Shown here piece after piece: positions 13,351 to 20,806 of a stretch of DNA of 29,012 nt (positions within the stretch are counted from its first letter, which is position 1; each line of letters begins with the position of its first letter). A program made the position numbers and the translations under genes. Source of the stretch: a virus; IMG/VR virus record IMGVR_UViG_3300027896_000162, positions 1-29,012 of that record, one strand, 5' to 3'. Below the pieces are notes generated by a model. It was not told the DNA's origin. It saw only the letters and a list, made by a program, of their open reading frames with translations, and made no database searches.

Positions 13351-14043
13351 ATGTGTGAACTAATTGAAAGAATTAACGAAAATAACAAATTAAATGGTGG
13401 TAGTATATCGGACAATTATAAGTCAAATACTATGTTTTTCTTCGAAAAGTACAAAACTAATACAAAAGAGGTATTAAATATACCTTTAACTAAAATTCAA
13501 TTCGGTGGATTTTATTTTTTTCAGTATCAAGATGATTCTAATTGGATGAAATATTCTCCTGTATTTGTCGCTGATTTCAAAAAATTTGATAATCAAATAA
13601 TTATAACTGCTATTAATTTTAATTTCCTTCCTTTGGAAATAAGAGCATCTTTATTTGATAAATTTATGATAAAAGATGATTTTGAAAAGAATAGATTATT
13701 AAAAGTAGATCATGAAGGAGCGTATAAAGCATTATTGGAATATGGTTATGAATATGCTTTGGTAGAATATAATTTAGCACAAGTTAAGCTAGTACATAAA
13801 ATAGATGTTGCTTTAGTTCCAAAATTCATATATTCAGGACATCCAATAAATAAATATGATCCTAAAAAATTATACGGTATTTGGAAAAAGAAATTAGAAA
13901 CAAGAGATGCAAGACACCAAGAAATGATGAACGCCGTTATAGCAGATTTTTATGACATTTCCAACGAGATATCGGAGAATTATAGTGTTTTGAAGGGGCA
14001 TGTGGATAGAATTCAGAAGAGTTATGAGAAGTACGGTAAATAA
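13351..14043 (+). CDS. Unknown 230-residue protein, probably virion-associated
   Basis: No firm family. The central part, FGGFYFFQYQDDSNWMKYSP followed by VFVADF and ITAINFNFLPLEIRASLFDK, resembles phage proteins in which a 'G..Y.F.Y......L..Y...P' strand pair precedes 'G.N..YLP...R'. I associate these with structural or DNA-packaging modules of T4-like phages. The C-terminus is a charged helix (KLETRDARHQEMMNAVIADF onward) likely to be a coiled coil. It lies divergently beside the gp4-like gene. It could be a neck or baseplate component; this is only inference. Confidence 0.5.
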   Translation: MCELIERINENNKLNGGSISDNYKSNTMFFFEKYKTNTKEVLNIPLTKIQFGGFYFFQYQDDSNWMKYSPVFVADFKKFDNQIIITAINFNFLPLEIRASLFDKFMIKDDFEKNRLLKVDHEGAYKALLEYGYEYALVEYNLAQVKLVHKIDVALVPKFIYSGHPINKYDPKKLYGIWKKKLETRDARHQEMMNAVIADFYDISNEISENYSVLKGHVDRIQKSYEKYGK

Positions 14044-14047
14044 GAAT

Positions 14048-15043
14048 CTATAACCTATATTTAGCCTCAAAAAAATTAAAACAGCTTTTATGAAATTTTT
14101 GAGGCTTATGATTTGGTTCAAACATATATTCAAATTCTTTAATCAATATTTTTTGATATTGTTTTGATAATTTTTGATAAAAAATTGGAGACAAAAAAAC
14201 ATTTTCACAATCTAATATCATAGTAGTCATAGCAATTTCTTTTTGTAAGGGGTATAATAATTTCAGTTCCTCCAAAAATTTAACAGCTTTTAAATTTTCT
14301 TTAAAAGCACAAATAATAACCACCGAGTAATCTAAATCAGGTATAATAGTTAACATCATTGTGGTAATAGGTGTTGATAAATCCATAAAATTGTTTACAC
14401 GTCTTCCTTTAAATGAAGTTTCGGGTTGCAATACAGAAGAAACTGCTAATGGAAATAATCCTTTTACTTTAAAAACAAAATATTCTAACTCATCGTATAT
14501 AGAATTTTCTATATACGATTCCATTTTTTTCTTCAAGTTTTCGAATTCAGAAATAGCTATGTTAGCTAATTTTTGAATTTCTTCTATGTCTTTTATGTCC
14601 TTTAAAACTGATTTTGTAATGTCTTGATTAGCTTGTTGCAATTTTCTATGATAAGAATGAGCTAAAGATCTATATGAATGTAGAAATAGATGTTTGTAAT
14701 TATTCGTATCTATTGGGTGGTTTTCTATTGGATCAAATAATATATTATCATGGTAATCACAGAATCCATAAAATGTAGAAGCTGAATTTTTACCAATAGG
14801 TACCCATTCTTTTTCGTCATTTTCGAGTAATTTATATTCTGTAGGAGTAAAAACCGACATTTGTCCTTTAACATTAGATTCAATTAAAGATAATCTTCCG
14901 TTTTTTTGGACGGAATGCGCATTTTTAATATCACCGCAGCATTCATTTTTATTATGATAAAAACACTCTTTAATTATTTGATTACGTCTGATATTTTTAA
15001 CTTCTTTTTTAAATGTTTGATTAAAATTTAATTCCGATTCCAT
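14048..15043 (-). CDS. Unknown Cys/His-rich protein with AHSVQ motif
   Basis: A 331-residue protein. The N-terminal third holds possible zinc ligands: C27, H30, C35, C36, H43 (in NAHSVQKNGRLSLIE) and C95/H98 (in ASTFYGFCDYHDNILFDPIE). The combination 'AH.[IV]Q....L..I' with 'ASTF.GFC..HD..LF.PIE' recurs in hypothetical proteins of bacteria and may be a treble-clef or HNH-like fold, but I know no proven function. A coiled coil (residues ~135-175) separates it from a C-terminal alpha/beta domain. It converges on the 13351 gene with a 4-base gap and no terminator. A nuclease or effector role is possible. Confidence 0.5.
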   Translation of the reverse strand: MESELNFNQTFKKEVKNIRRNQIIKECFYHNKNECCGDIKNAHSVQKNGRLSLIESNVKGQMSVFTPTEYKLLENDEKEWVPIGKNSASTFYGFCDYHDNILFDPIENHPIDTNNYKHLFLHSYRSLAHSYHRKLQQANQDITKSVLKDIKDIEEIQKLANIAISEFENLKKKMESYIENSIYDELEYFVFKVKGLFPLAVSSVLQPETSFKGRRVNNFMDLSTPITTMMLTIIPDLDYSVVIICAFKENLKAVKFLEELKLLYPLQKEIAMTTMILDCENVFLSPIFYQKLSKQYQKILIKEFEYMFEPNHKPQKFHKSCFNFFEAKYRL

Positions 15044-15102
15044 TACTGTTATACAAATTAAAATAAAAAAGTTTGGAATATAGTAAAATAGGAAATTGAA
15101 TT

Positions 15103-15115
15103 TTTATATATACTT
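15103..15115 (+). promoter_or_regulatory. AT-rich late-type promoter variant
   Basis: TTTTATATATACT directly before the ATG at 15118. It is identical to the arm of the inverted repeat at 23784-23819, so the mRNA is likely to be leaderless. Confidence 0.4.
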
Positions 15116-15117
15116 AT

Positions 15118-15258
15118 ATGAAAGCGAAAGAAGTAATGTTGAAATATAATATTTCCCGAAGGACCCTATGTAATTGGGTCAAAAAAGGAGTCATTAATTT
15201 TGAAAAAACTCCTACTGGTAGATATATTTATATAATAAAGGAAAAGGAAAGCAATTAA
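15118..15258 (+). CDS. Small MerR-type helix-turn-helix protein
   Basis: A 46-residue protein: MKAKEVMLKYNISRRTLCNW, VKKGVINFEKTPTGRYIYII, KEKESN. The pattern 'A.E....Y.IS..TL..W...G.I......TG.R.I' is that of MerR/excisionase-type winged helix DNA-binding domains, as found at the N-terminus of IS607-family serine recombinases. Its stop is one base before the ATG of the GIY-YIG gene, so the two are co-translated. It may be the detached DNA-binding part of a mobile endonuclease, or a small regulator controlling it. Confidence 0.65.
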   Translation: MKAKEVMLKYNISRRTLCNWVKKGVINFEKTPTGRYIYIIKEKESN

Positions 15259-15259
15259 T

Positions 15260-16069
15260 ATGGGATATTTATATAAACATATACGTTCAGATAAGAATGA
15301 AGTTTTTTATATAGGAATCGGTGGGTTTTCAAAGAGCGAAAAGGAGTTCTCTTATAAAAGAGCATATTGCAAATATAAAAGAAATAAAATTTGGAAAAGA
15401 ATAACATCAAAGACTAGTTATATAGTAGAGATTGTTAGCGATAATATTTCTTTTGAAGAAGCTTGTGTAAAAGAAAAGGAATATATTAAATTATATGGTA
15501 GAATTGATACAAAAACTGGGATTTTATCAAATTTAACTGATGGTGGTGAAGGCACAATTGGACTAATATTATCAAGAGAATCAATAGAAAGGGGTAGTAA
15601 AAAAAGAATTGGACTTAAAGTATCAGAAGAGGTAAAGGAGATACTAAAATTAGCTAATAAGATTAATAGTAAACCAGTTATTCAATATGATATTGAAAAT
15701 AATTTTATTAATGAATTTCAATCGTTGAATGAAGTTTATAGAAAAACAGGTATTCCTGTTTCAAACATTAGCAACGCTTGTAATGGTAAACTAAAACAAG
15801 TAAATGGATATATTTGGAGGTTCAAAGGAGATGAAATTAAAGTAAATATAAATAAAAAAGTATGTAGTCAACAAAGGCGTGTTATGCAAATGGATATATA
15901 TGAGAACGATATAATTATATATAATTCTATATTAGATGCCGCCGAAAAAACTGGCATCCCAAGAAAATCAATATCAAATTGTTGTTTCTTTAATATAAAC
16001 AAAGAAAAGGATTATAGCTCATCATATAAATATAAATGGAAATTTATTGATAAAGTCTATTATATCTAA
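15260..16069 (+). CDS. GIY-YIG homing endonuclease with two NUMOD1-like repeats
   Basis: A 269-residue protein. The GIY-YIG nuclease occupies ~1-100, with YLYKHIRSDKNEVFYIGIGG as the paired strands, an Arg-bearing helix, E in FEEACVKEKEYIKLYGRIDT and the closing LTDGGEG. Two DNA-binding repeats follow: PVIQYDIENNFINEFQSLNE...IWRF (~138-190) and RRVMQMDIYENDIIIYNSIL...KWKF (~206-265), both of NUMOD1 type. It is translationally linked to the MerR-like gene and precedes the portal gene by 21 bases, a typical place for a selfish nuclease targeting a conserved head gene. Confidence 0.85.
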   Translation: MGYLYKHIRSDKNEVFYIGIGGFSKSEKEFSYKRAYCKYKRNKIWKRITSKTSYIVEIVSDNISFEEACVKEKEYIKLYGRIDTKTGILSNLTDGGEGTIGLILSRESIERGSKKRIGLKVSEEVKEILKLANKINSKPVIQYDIENNFINEFQSLNEVYRKTGIPVSNISNACNGKLKQVNGYIWRFKGDEIKVNINKKVCSQQRRVMQMDIYENDIIIYNSILDAAEKTGIPRKSISNCCFFNINKEKDYSSSYKYKWKFIDKVYYI

Positions 16070-16090
16070 TTAAAAAATAAATAATGAAAT

Positions 16091-17827
16091 ATGCCCTCAT
16101 ATAACCCAACTGCGCAAAATAATCAAAACCTAGGTTCTTCTAATGAGAATAAAGGTTTATATAACCGTTTACTTAGAGGTCTTTCCAATTTTGGAATGAG
16201 ATATGATGATATGATCATTAGAAATACCGTTGGTATTGGAATGAATGAGGATCCATTAAGCCAGAAGAATAATAGTATGTACGACTTCTTCTCGCAACGA
16301 GCCGTAGCTAATGTCTTGAACAAAAAATCTATTCCTTATTTGGATAAATCGTATGCAGATAAAAGAAGAATATTAAGAGAATACTCCATTAAAGATGAAA
16401 TAAGAGATTATATTGCAACAATTGCGGATGAATGTATTATTTTTAACGGAAATGACTTTTGTCAACCAAAACCTTTATCTAATAATTATTCTAATGATAT
16501 TAAGGATAAGTATCAAGAATATTTTGAGAAATTATACAATAAATTCGGATTTTCGGATGGTATTACAGCTTGGAATATGATGAAAGATTTCTTAATAGAT
16601 GGATTTTTAGCATTAGAAATTATATGGGATGATAAAAAACAAAATATAATATCATTTAATAGATTACGCCCGGATACATTAGTTCCTGCATATGAACCAT
16701 CAATAGGTAATTTATGGATACAATTTCCAGAAGATCCACAATTAAGAAGAATATTTTTGGACTCTCAGTTAGTTTTCATATCATATTCTACACAAAACGA
16801 TTTTAGTGAAACTTCATATATTGAAGGTTTAATCAAGCCATATAATCAGTTAAAAATATTGGAGCAAACAAGAATAATGTTTAACATTATTAACGCTACA
16901 GTATACCAGAAATTTACAATACCTACAAAGGGATTATCTAAACACAAAGCAGAAGAGCAAATTGGTCAATTAATTGCTAATTATTCAGAACATGTGGATT
17001 GGGATGATTCGTTGGGTACATTACATATAAATGGTAGTAAGCACTTACCGTTTAATAAACAAGTTTGGTTCCCAGAGGGAGATTTTGGTACTCCAAATAT
17101 GGAATTAGTTTCCCCAACAGGAACAGATTTGAACGAAGAAACTACTTTGAAGTATTTCCTTAACGCCTTAAAAAGGGCATCACGTATACCACAGGGAAGA
17201 TTTGATCATGAAGCAGGTGGTGGTAGTGTATTAACAATGGAATCAAATGATGTTAATAATGATGAACAAAAATTTGGTAATTTTATTGGTAGAATAAGAG
17301 CTAATTTCAGAGAAATCTTAACAAAACCTATGAAACTTCAAATGTGTATGGAATTTCCTGAATTGAAAGATGATGATATATTTATTAATCAGGTAGATAT
17401 AGAATTTGCTAATAATCAAACAATCGAAGAATGGAAAAAAATTAGAACATATCAGAAGAAAATAGAGGCTGCTAATGCAATGCTATTATTTCTTAAAACT
17501 GATGGAACTCCTTATTTTCATCCAGAATTTTTAGTTAATACTGTATTGAAATTATCTCCATCTGAAATTGCCGAAAATAACAGCTATTGGTTAAAATCAA
17601 AAGAAGCAGGCGAAAAGGTTGTTAATGCGGCTGGAGAAAGTGTCGAGCCTGGTGGAATGGGTGGTGGTGAATCACAAGGCGGTGGTGCTGAAGGTCAAGG
17701 ACAAGCACCGGCACAGGGACAAGCAGGAGCAGCTGGACAAGGACAAGCAGGAGCAGCTGGACAGGGACAAGCAGGAGCACCCGCAGCAGGGCAGGAACAA
17801 GGACCAACAAAGGAATTTGAATTCTAA
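16091..17827 (+). CDS. Portal vertex protein (gp20-like)
   Basis: A 578-residue portal protein, a little longer than T4 gp20 (524). Conserved portal segments include SIKDEIRDYIATIADECIIF (stem side), AWNMMKDFLIDGFLALEIIW, then FNRLRPDTLVPAYEP, VFISYSTQNDFSETSYIEGL, and the region from VWFPEGDFGTPNMELVSPTG to KRASRIPQGRFDHEAGGGSV. It forms the dodecameric DNA channel at one capsid vertex and nucleates prohead assembly. Its last ~55 residues are a Gly/Gln/Ala-rich low-complexity tail (GQGQAGAAGQGQAGA) not typical of T4 gp20. A bidirectional terminator follows. Confidence 0.9.
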   Translation: MPSYNPTAQNNQNLGSSNENKGLYNRLLRGLSNFGMRYDDMIIRNTVGIGMNEDPLSQKNNSMYDFFSQRAVANVLNKKSIPYLDKSYADKRRILREYSIKDEIRDYIATIADECIIFNGNDFCQPKPLSNNYSNDIKDKYQEYFEKLYNKFGFSDGITAWNMMKDFLIDGFLALEIIWDDKKQNIISFNRLRPDTLVPAYEPSIGNLWIQFPEDPQLRRIFLDSQLVFISYSTQNDFSETSYIEGLIKPYNQLKILEQTRIMFNIINATVYQKFTIPTKGLSKHKAEEQIGQLIANYSEHVDWDDSLGTLHINGSKHLPFNKQVWFPEGDFGTPNMELVSPTGTDLNEETTLKYFLNALKRASRIPQGRFDHEAGGGSVLTMESNDVNNDEQKFGNFIGRIRANFREILTKPMKLQMCMEFPELKDDDIFINQVDIEFANNQTIEEWKKIRTYQKKIEAANAMLLFLKTDGTPYFHPEFLVNTVLKLSPSEIAENNSYWLKSKEAGEKVVNAAGESVEPGGMGGGESQGGGAEGQGQAPAQGQAGAAGQGQAGAAGQGQAGAPAAGQEQGPTKEFEF

Positions 17828-17829
17828 AT

Positions 17830-17861
17830 AAAAAAAAGAGAAACATTGTTTCTCTTTTTTT
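17830..17861. terminator. Bidirectional terminator after the portal gene
   Basis: AAAAGAGAAACA-TTGTTTCTCTTTT hairpin flanked by A and T runs. It separates the portal gene from the convergent 18258 gene. Confidence 0.8.
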
Positions 17862-18258
17862 ATTTCTTTTTCTTCTTAGGATTATCGACACCATATTTCT
17901 CTATTAAGGTATCTTTTATTTTCTCTCTTAGTTTAACATTCTGAATAGGATAATCTACTCCATAGTTTTCATTAAGAGATTTCTTTCTCTTATGCTCGGA
18001 ACATTTCCTGCAATTATAGTCACCCCAATTCTTATTATCATATTTTAGATAATTTTTGTACATAACTTCTTTTTCTAAGCCACAATCATCACATTTGCAT
18101 AAAATTTTGTAATGACTACCAGTAGATAACATACTCCATGGTATAGAGATAGTTTCTCCAATAGCTACATCAAATCCAGTTTCCTCGTAATAGGCGTAAT
18201 TTGATTCATTTATTCTAACAACAACTTCTTTAGTGATTACCATATTCTTATATATCAT
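17860..18258 (-). CDS. Homing-endonuclease-type fragment with zinc ribbon and YGVDxP repeats
   Basis: A 132-residue protein. The N-terminus has the CKCDDCG...CRKC zinc ribbon (about residues 73-105), followed by two units of the type 'NYGVDYPIQNVKLREKIKDT' and 'EKYGVDNP'. Such units precede the nuclease domain in many phage homing or Vsr-like endonucleases (DUF723 / DUF7487-type). Here the protein ends in PKKKKK right after the second unit, so the nuclease domain is absent and this is probably a truncated relic. It is inserted between the portal and protease genes, which are adjacent or nearly so in T4-like phages. Confidence 0.55.
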   Translation of the reverse strand: MIYKNMVITKEVVVRINESNYAYYEETGFDVAIGETISIPWSMLSTGSHYKILCKCDDCGLEKEVMYKNYLKYDNKNWGDYNCRKCSEHKRKKSLNENYGVDYPIQNVKLREKIKDTLIEKYGVDNPKKKKK

Positions 18259-18298
18259 TTATTATACCGTGTATTTTCCAAAAGTTTATTGGTTAACG

Positions 18299-18432
18299 AT
18301 AAACAATACATCACTATAGGTAAATTAGGCTATATCTGAAGTTATATCTATACTGGTGTTCAATCGGGAACAACATAAACAATCCGTGGTTTATAGAATA
18401 GGCTTCATGATGTTGATATATATACTATAAAA
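18299..18432 (+). promoter_or_regulatory. Doubled late promoter of the protease/scaffold gene
   Basis: Two copies of an element-plus-box unit: ATAAACAAT (18299) with GTTATATCTATACT (18341), and ATAAACAATCC (18375) with GTTGATATATATACT (18412). The 39-base distance from ATAAACAATCC to the box in the second copy equals that in both capsid-gene copies. Confidence 0.55.
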
Positions 18433-18445
18433 ATAAACAAAGCAA

Positions 18446-20590
18446 ATGAAACCAATAATGATTATTGAGAATAACAGCACTCCACTGAGTTTGTTCGAAG
18501 AATTGGTTATTAAAGAAAAGAAAGTCGTTGTAATAGGCGGTATATTCACAGAATTCGATGTTAAAAATCGTAACGAAAGAGTATATACATCTGGCAAATT
18601 CCTTCCTTGTCTAGAAGAACTAAATGATAGAATAAGTAAAATGGGTGTTTATGGTGAATTTGACCATCCAGATGTTTTTGACACATCTTTAGCCAGAGCT
18701 TCGCATCTAGTTAAGGAAGCTGTTTACAACAAGGAATTCAACAGAGTTGAAGGTAAAATTCAATTGTTATCTACGCATTGGGGTAAGGAAGCAAGGGCAT
18801 TACACGAAGATAATTGTCCTATATTCGTATCATCAAGAGCAGCAGGAGTTACCGAAAATGACGGTACTGTTACTCTAAAAAAATTATTCACTTATGACAT
18901 TGTAGCTGATCCAGGATTTTCCTCAGCAAGAATGGGATGTATAAATGAATCATTAGGTTACAAATCTAATGACAACACTAACTTTAGGATATACGAAATG
19001 TCCGATGAGTCAAAAATTAACGAACTTTTCAACATGAACAAGAACGATTTCGTTACCAAAGAGCAGATGACTGATTACTCTAACTATCTAGTTAAAGAAT
19101 TAGGAAAAACTAATAAATCTTTAACAGAAGCTCTTAAGAAAGGTAACATGGACCCTAAGAAATTAGAAAACCTTCTAGAGTATTATGAAGCATTAAACAA
19201 CACTAACGCTCAAATGGTTAAATATTTAGATTATTTGGCTGAAACAGTTCAGGTAGTTGTAAATGACAACAAAAATTTAAGAGAAGTATCAGAAAAATTG
19301 ATCGCTCACAATGACTACCTTGCGGAAAATCTTGAGAAGGCTATCAACTACACTGAATATCTTGCTGGAAGTGTTGATAAAACTATCGAATACACTGAAT
19401 ATATTGCAGAAAGCTTGGATAAAACTATTGCTTATGGTGAATATATCGCAGAACAATTAGATAAGAATATTGCTTATTCAGAATACATTGCTGAAAATCT
19501 AGATGCAACTATTGCTTATGGTGAATATATCGCAGAAAGCGTTGATAACACAATCGCTTATTCCGAGTATCTTGCTGAACATGTTGAAGGTAATATCGCT
19601 TATTCAGAGTACATTGCTGAACATTTGGATGAAAACATCGCTTATTCAGAATACATTGCAGAAAATCTAGATAAAAACATCGCCTATTCAGGTTTAATCT
19701 CTGAGAAATTAAATGGCAATAAGGTTAATGAAGAAGTTGCATCAGCAATACCAACACTTGAAGAGTGGGGATTCACTACCGAAGATGAAGTAGCTGAGGA
19801 AGAAGTTCCAGTAGCTGAAACTCCTGCTGACGAGACAACTCCAGTAGCGGAAACAGAAGAAACAACAGAAATACCAGTTGAAACTGAAATAGCTTCAATT
19901 GAAGATATTGCTGCCGAAGTTGATAACACACTTGATGCAATCACAGACATTCTTGATGCAGAAGTACCAGTTGAAGTTCCGGAATTTGTAGATACTGTTG
20001 ATGCTGCAATCGAAGCACCAGTTGAAACACCTGAATTTGTAGCTCCTACACTTGAAGCACCAGCTTTTGTTGGTGAATCTGAAACAGAATTGACTGCAAG
20101 CATTAATTTATTAATTGCTGAGGCAACTAAGCGTAAGATAGTAGAAACTAGTGACCTTCACTTCTTGAAATTCTTAAACAAATCTCAGGTTGATAGTTAT
20201 TATTCATTAACTAACGAAGAGCAAGAATTGGTTAAAATCCATATTAGTGAAAGAAGTTACTTCAATGCTAACGATGTATTAAGATTAATCCAAGAATCAT
20301 TAGCTGTTAAGAACGAAAGTTTGGAAAACAGAGTGGTTAGATTAATGCCTGATAGCGTTAAAGCAGCATGGGAGAACATGAACGAATCAGCTAAAAAATC
20401 TATATTGTCTCAAGCAAGATTAGGTTATGATTTAACTAATGAAGGTTCTATTGAGCATTTCTGGTATACTAGAAACTTAAACAAAGTAGAAACTAAGAAA
20501 TTAGTATCTCACGATTCTTTAATCCAAGAGGATAAGCTTTCTCAGAACGAGATTGACCTAATCATGGAAAGAATTAAAGGCTTAAAATAA
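18446..20590 (+). CDS. Prohead protease fused to scaffold (gp21 + gp22-like)
   Basis: A 714-residue protein. Residues ~25-175 are a gp21-type prohead serine protease: GGIFTEFDVKNRNERVYTSG, GEFDHP (H74) and PIFVSSRAAG (S129/S130), then YDIVADPGF. T4 gp21 is only about 212 residues; here the chain continues into a scaffold-like part. It has a coiled coil (~185-285), ten tandem 14-residue repeats of the form IAYSEYIAENLDKN (286-425), a Glu/Pro/Val/Thr-rich acidic stretch (~430-545) and a helical C-terminal domain. Nearly every repeat holds [IL]AE, the [LI]xE site cut by gp21-type proteases. It would build the prohead core, mature the head and digest itself. A doubled late promoter precedes it and a terminator follows. 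Confidence 0.8.
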   Translation: MKPIMIIENNSTPLSLFEELVIKEKKVVVIGGIFTEFDVKNRNERVYTSGKFLPCLEELNDRISKMGVYGEFDHPDVFDTSLARASHLVKEAVYNKEFNRVEGKIQLLSTHWGKEARALHEDNCPIFVSSRAAGVTENDGTVTLKKLFTYDIVADPGFSSARMGCINESLGYKSNDNTNFRIYEMSDESKINELFNMNKNDFVTKEQMTDYSNYLVKELGKTNKSLTEALKKGNMDPKKLENLLEYYEALNNTNAQMVKYLDYLAETVQVVVNDNKNLREVSEKLIAHNDYLAENLEKAINYTEYLAGSVDKTIEYTEYIAESLDKTIAYGEYIAEQLDKNIAYSEYIAENLDATIAYGEYIAESVDNTIAYSEYLAEHVEGNIAYSEYIAEHLDENIAYSEYIAENLDKNIAYSGLISEKLNGNKVNEEVASAIPTLEEWGFTTEDEVAEEEVPVAETPADETTPVAETEETTEIPVETEIASIEDIAAEVDNTLDAITDILDAEVPVEVPEFVDTVDAAIEAPVETPEFVAPTLEAPAFVGESETELTASINLLIAEATKRKIVETSDLHFLKFLNKSQVDSYYSLTNEEQELVKIHISERSYFNANDVLRLIQESLAVKNESLENRVVRLMPDSVKAAWENMNESAKKSILSQARLGYDLTNEGSIEHFWYTRNLNKVETKKLVSHDSLIQEDKLSQNEIDLIMERIKGLK
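19301..19720 (+). repeat. Ten in-frame 42-base repeats (14 residues each)
   Basis: Ten units, beginning at residue 286 of the protease/scaffold protein. The consensus is I-A-Y-S-E-Y-I-A-E-N-L-D-K-N, with the first two and last units most diverged. DNA copies differ at many third positions, so the array is old rather than freshly duplicated. Confidence 0.9.
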
Positions 20591-20602
20591 TTAAATTTTA
20601 TT

Positions 20603-20642
20603 TTAATTAAAAAAGGACTCATATGAGTCCTTTTTTAATTAA
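20603..20642. terminator. Strong terminator after the protease/scaffold gene
   Basis: Near-perfect palindrome TTAATTAAAAAAGGACTCAT and its complement, with a T run. Confidence 0.85.
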
Positions 20643-20650
20643 AATAAATT

Positions 20651-20790
20651 AATAAACAATCCTCCTTGATTTAATAAGCATTATTAATTATAATACATAT
20701 AGTAACAAATATGTAAGAGCAACACGGAACAATAAACAATCCGGAGGGCAAAAAGAAGAACGAAGTTATTTAATACATATAGTATAAAAA
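20651..20790 (+). promoter_or_regulatory. Tandem late promoters of the major capsid gene
   Basis: AATAAACAATCC occurs at 20651 and 20731 and TAATACATATAGTA at 20691 and 20771. Both pairs are exactly 80 bases apart, so an ~80-base promoter unit is duplicated. The distal copy is followed by CTCCTT, the proximal by GGAGGG. The second box lies 23 bases before the ATG at 20807. Confidence 0.6.
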
Positions 20791-20806
20791 AAAAACGAAA
20801 AAAATT

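Noticed and set aside
17622-17894. Minus-strand Leu/Val/His-rich frame and the plus-strand 17619-17831 frame
   Set aside because: Both are shadows of the Gly/Gln repeats at the end of the portal gene.
19684-20103. Minus-strand 139-codon Ser/Thr/Ala-rich frame
   Set aside because: It is antisense to the acidic Glu/Pro/Val/Thr region of the protease/scaffold gene; its composition is the mirror of that low complexity.
20657-20747. CCTCC / GGAGG as an RNA hairpin or Shine-Dalgarno control of the capsid gene
   Set aside because: The GGAGG is about 60 bases before the ATG and the two blocks fall at the same point of an 80-base duplication; this host group does not rely on Shine-Dalgarno pairing.
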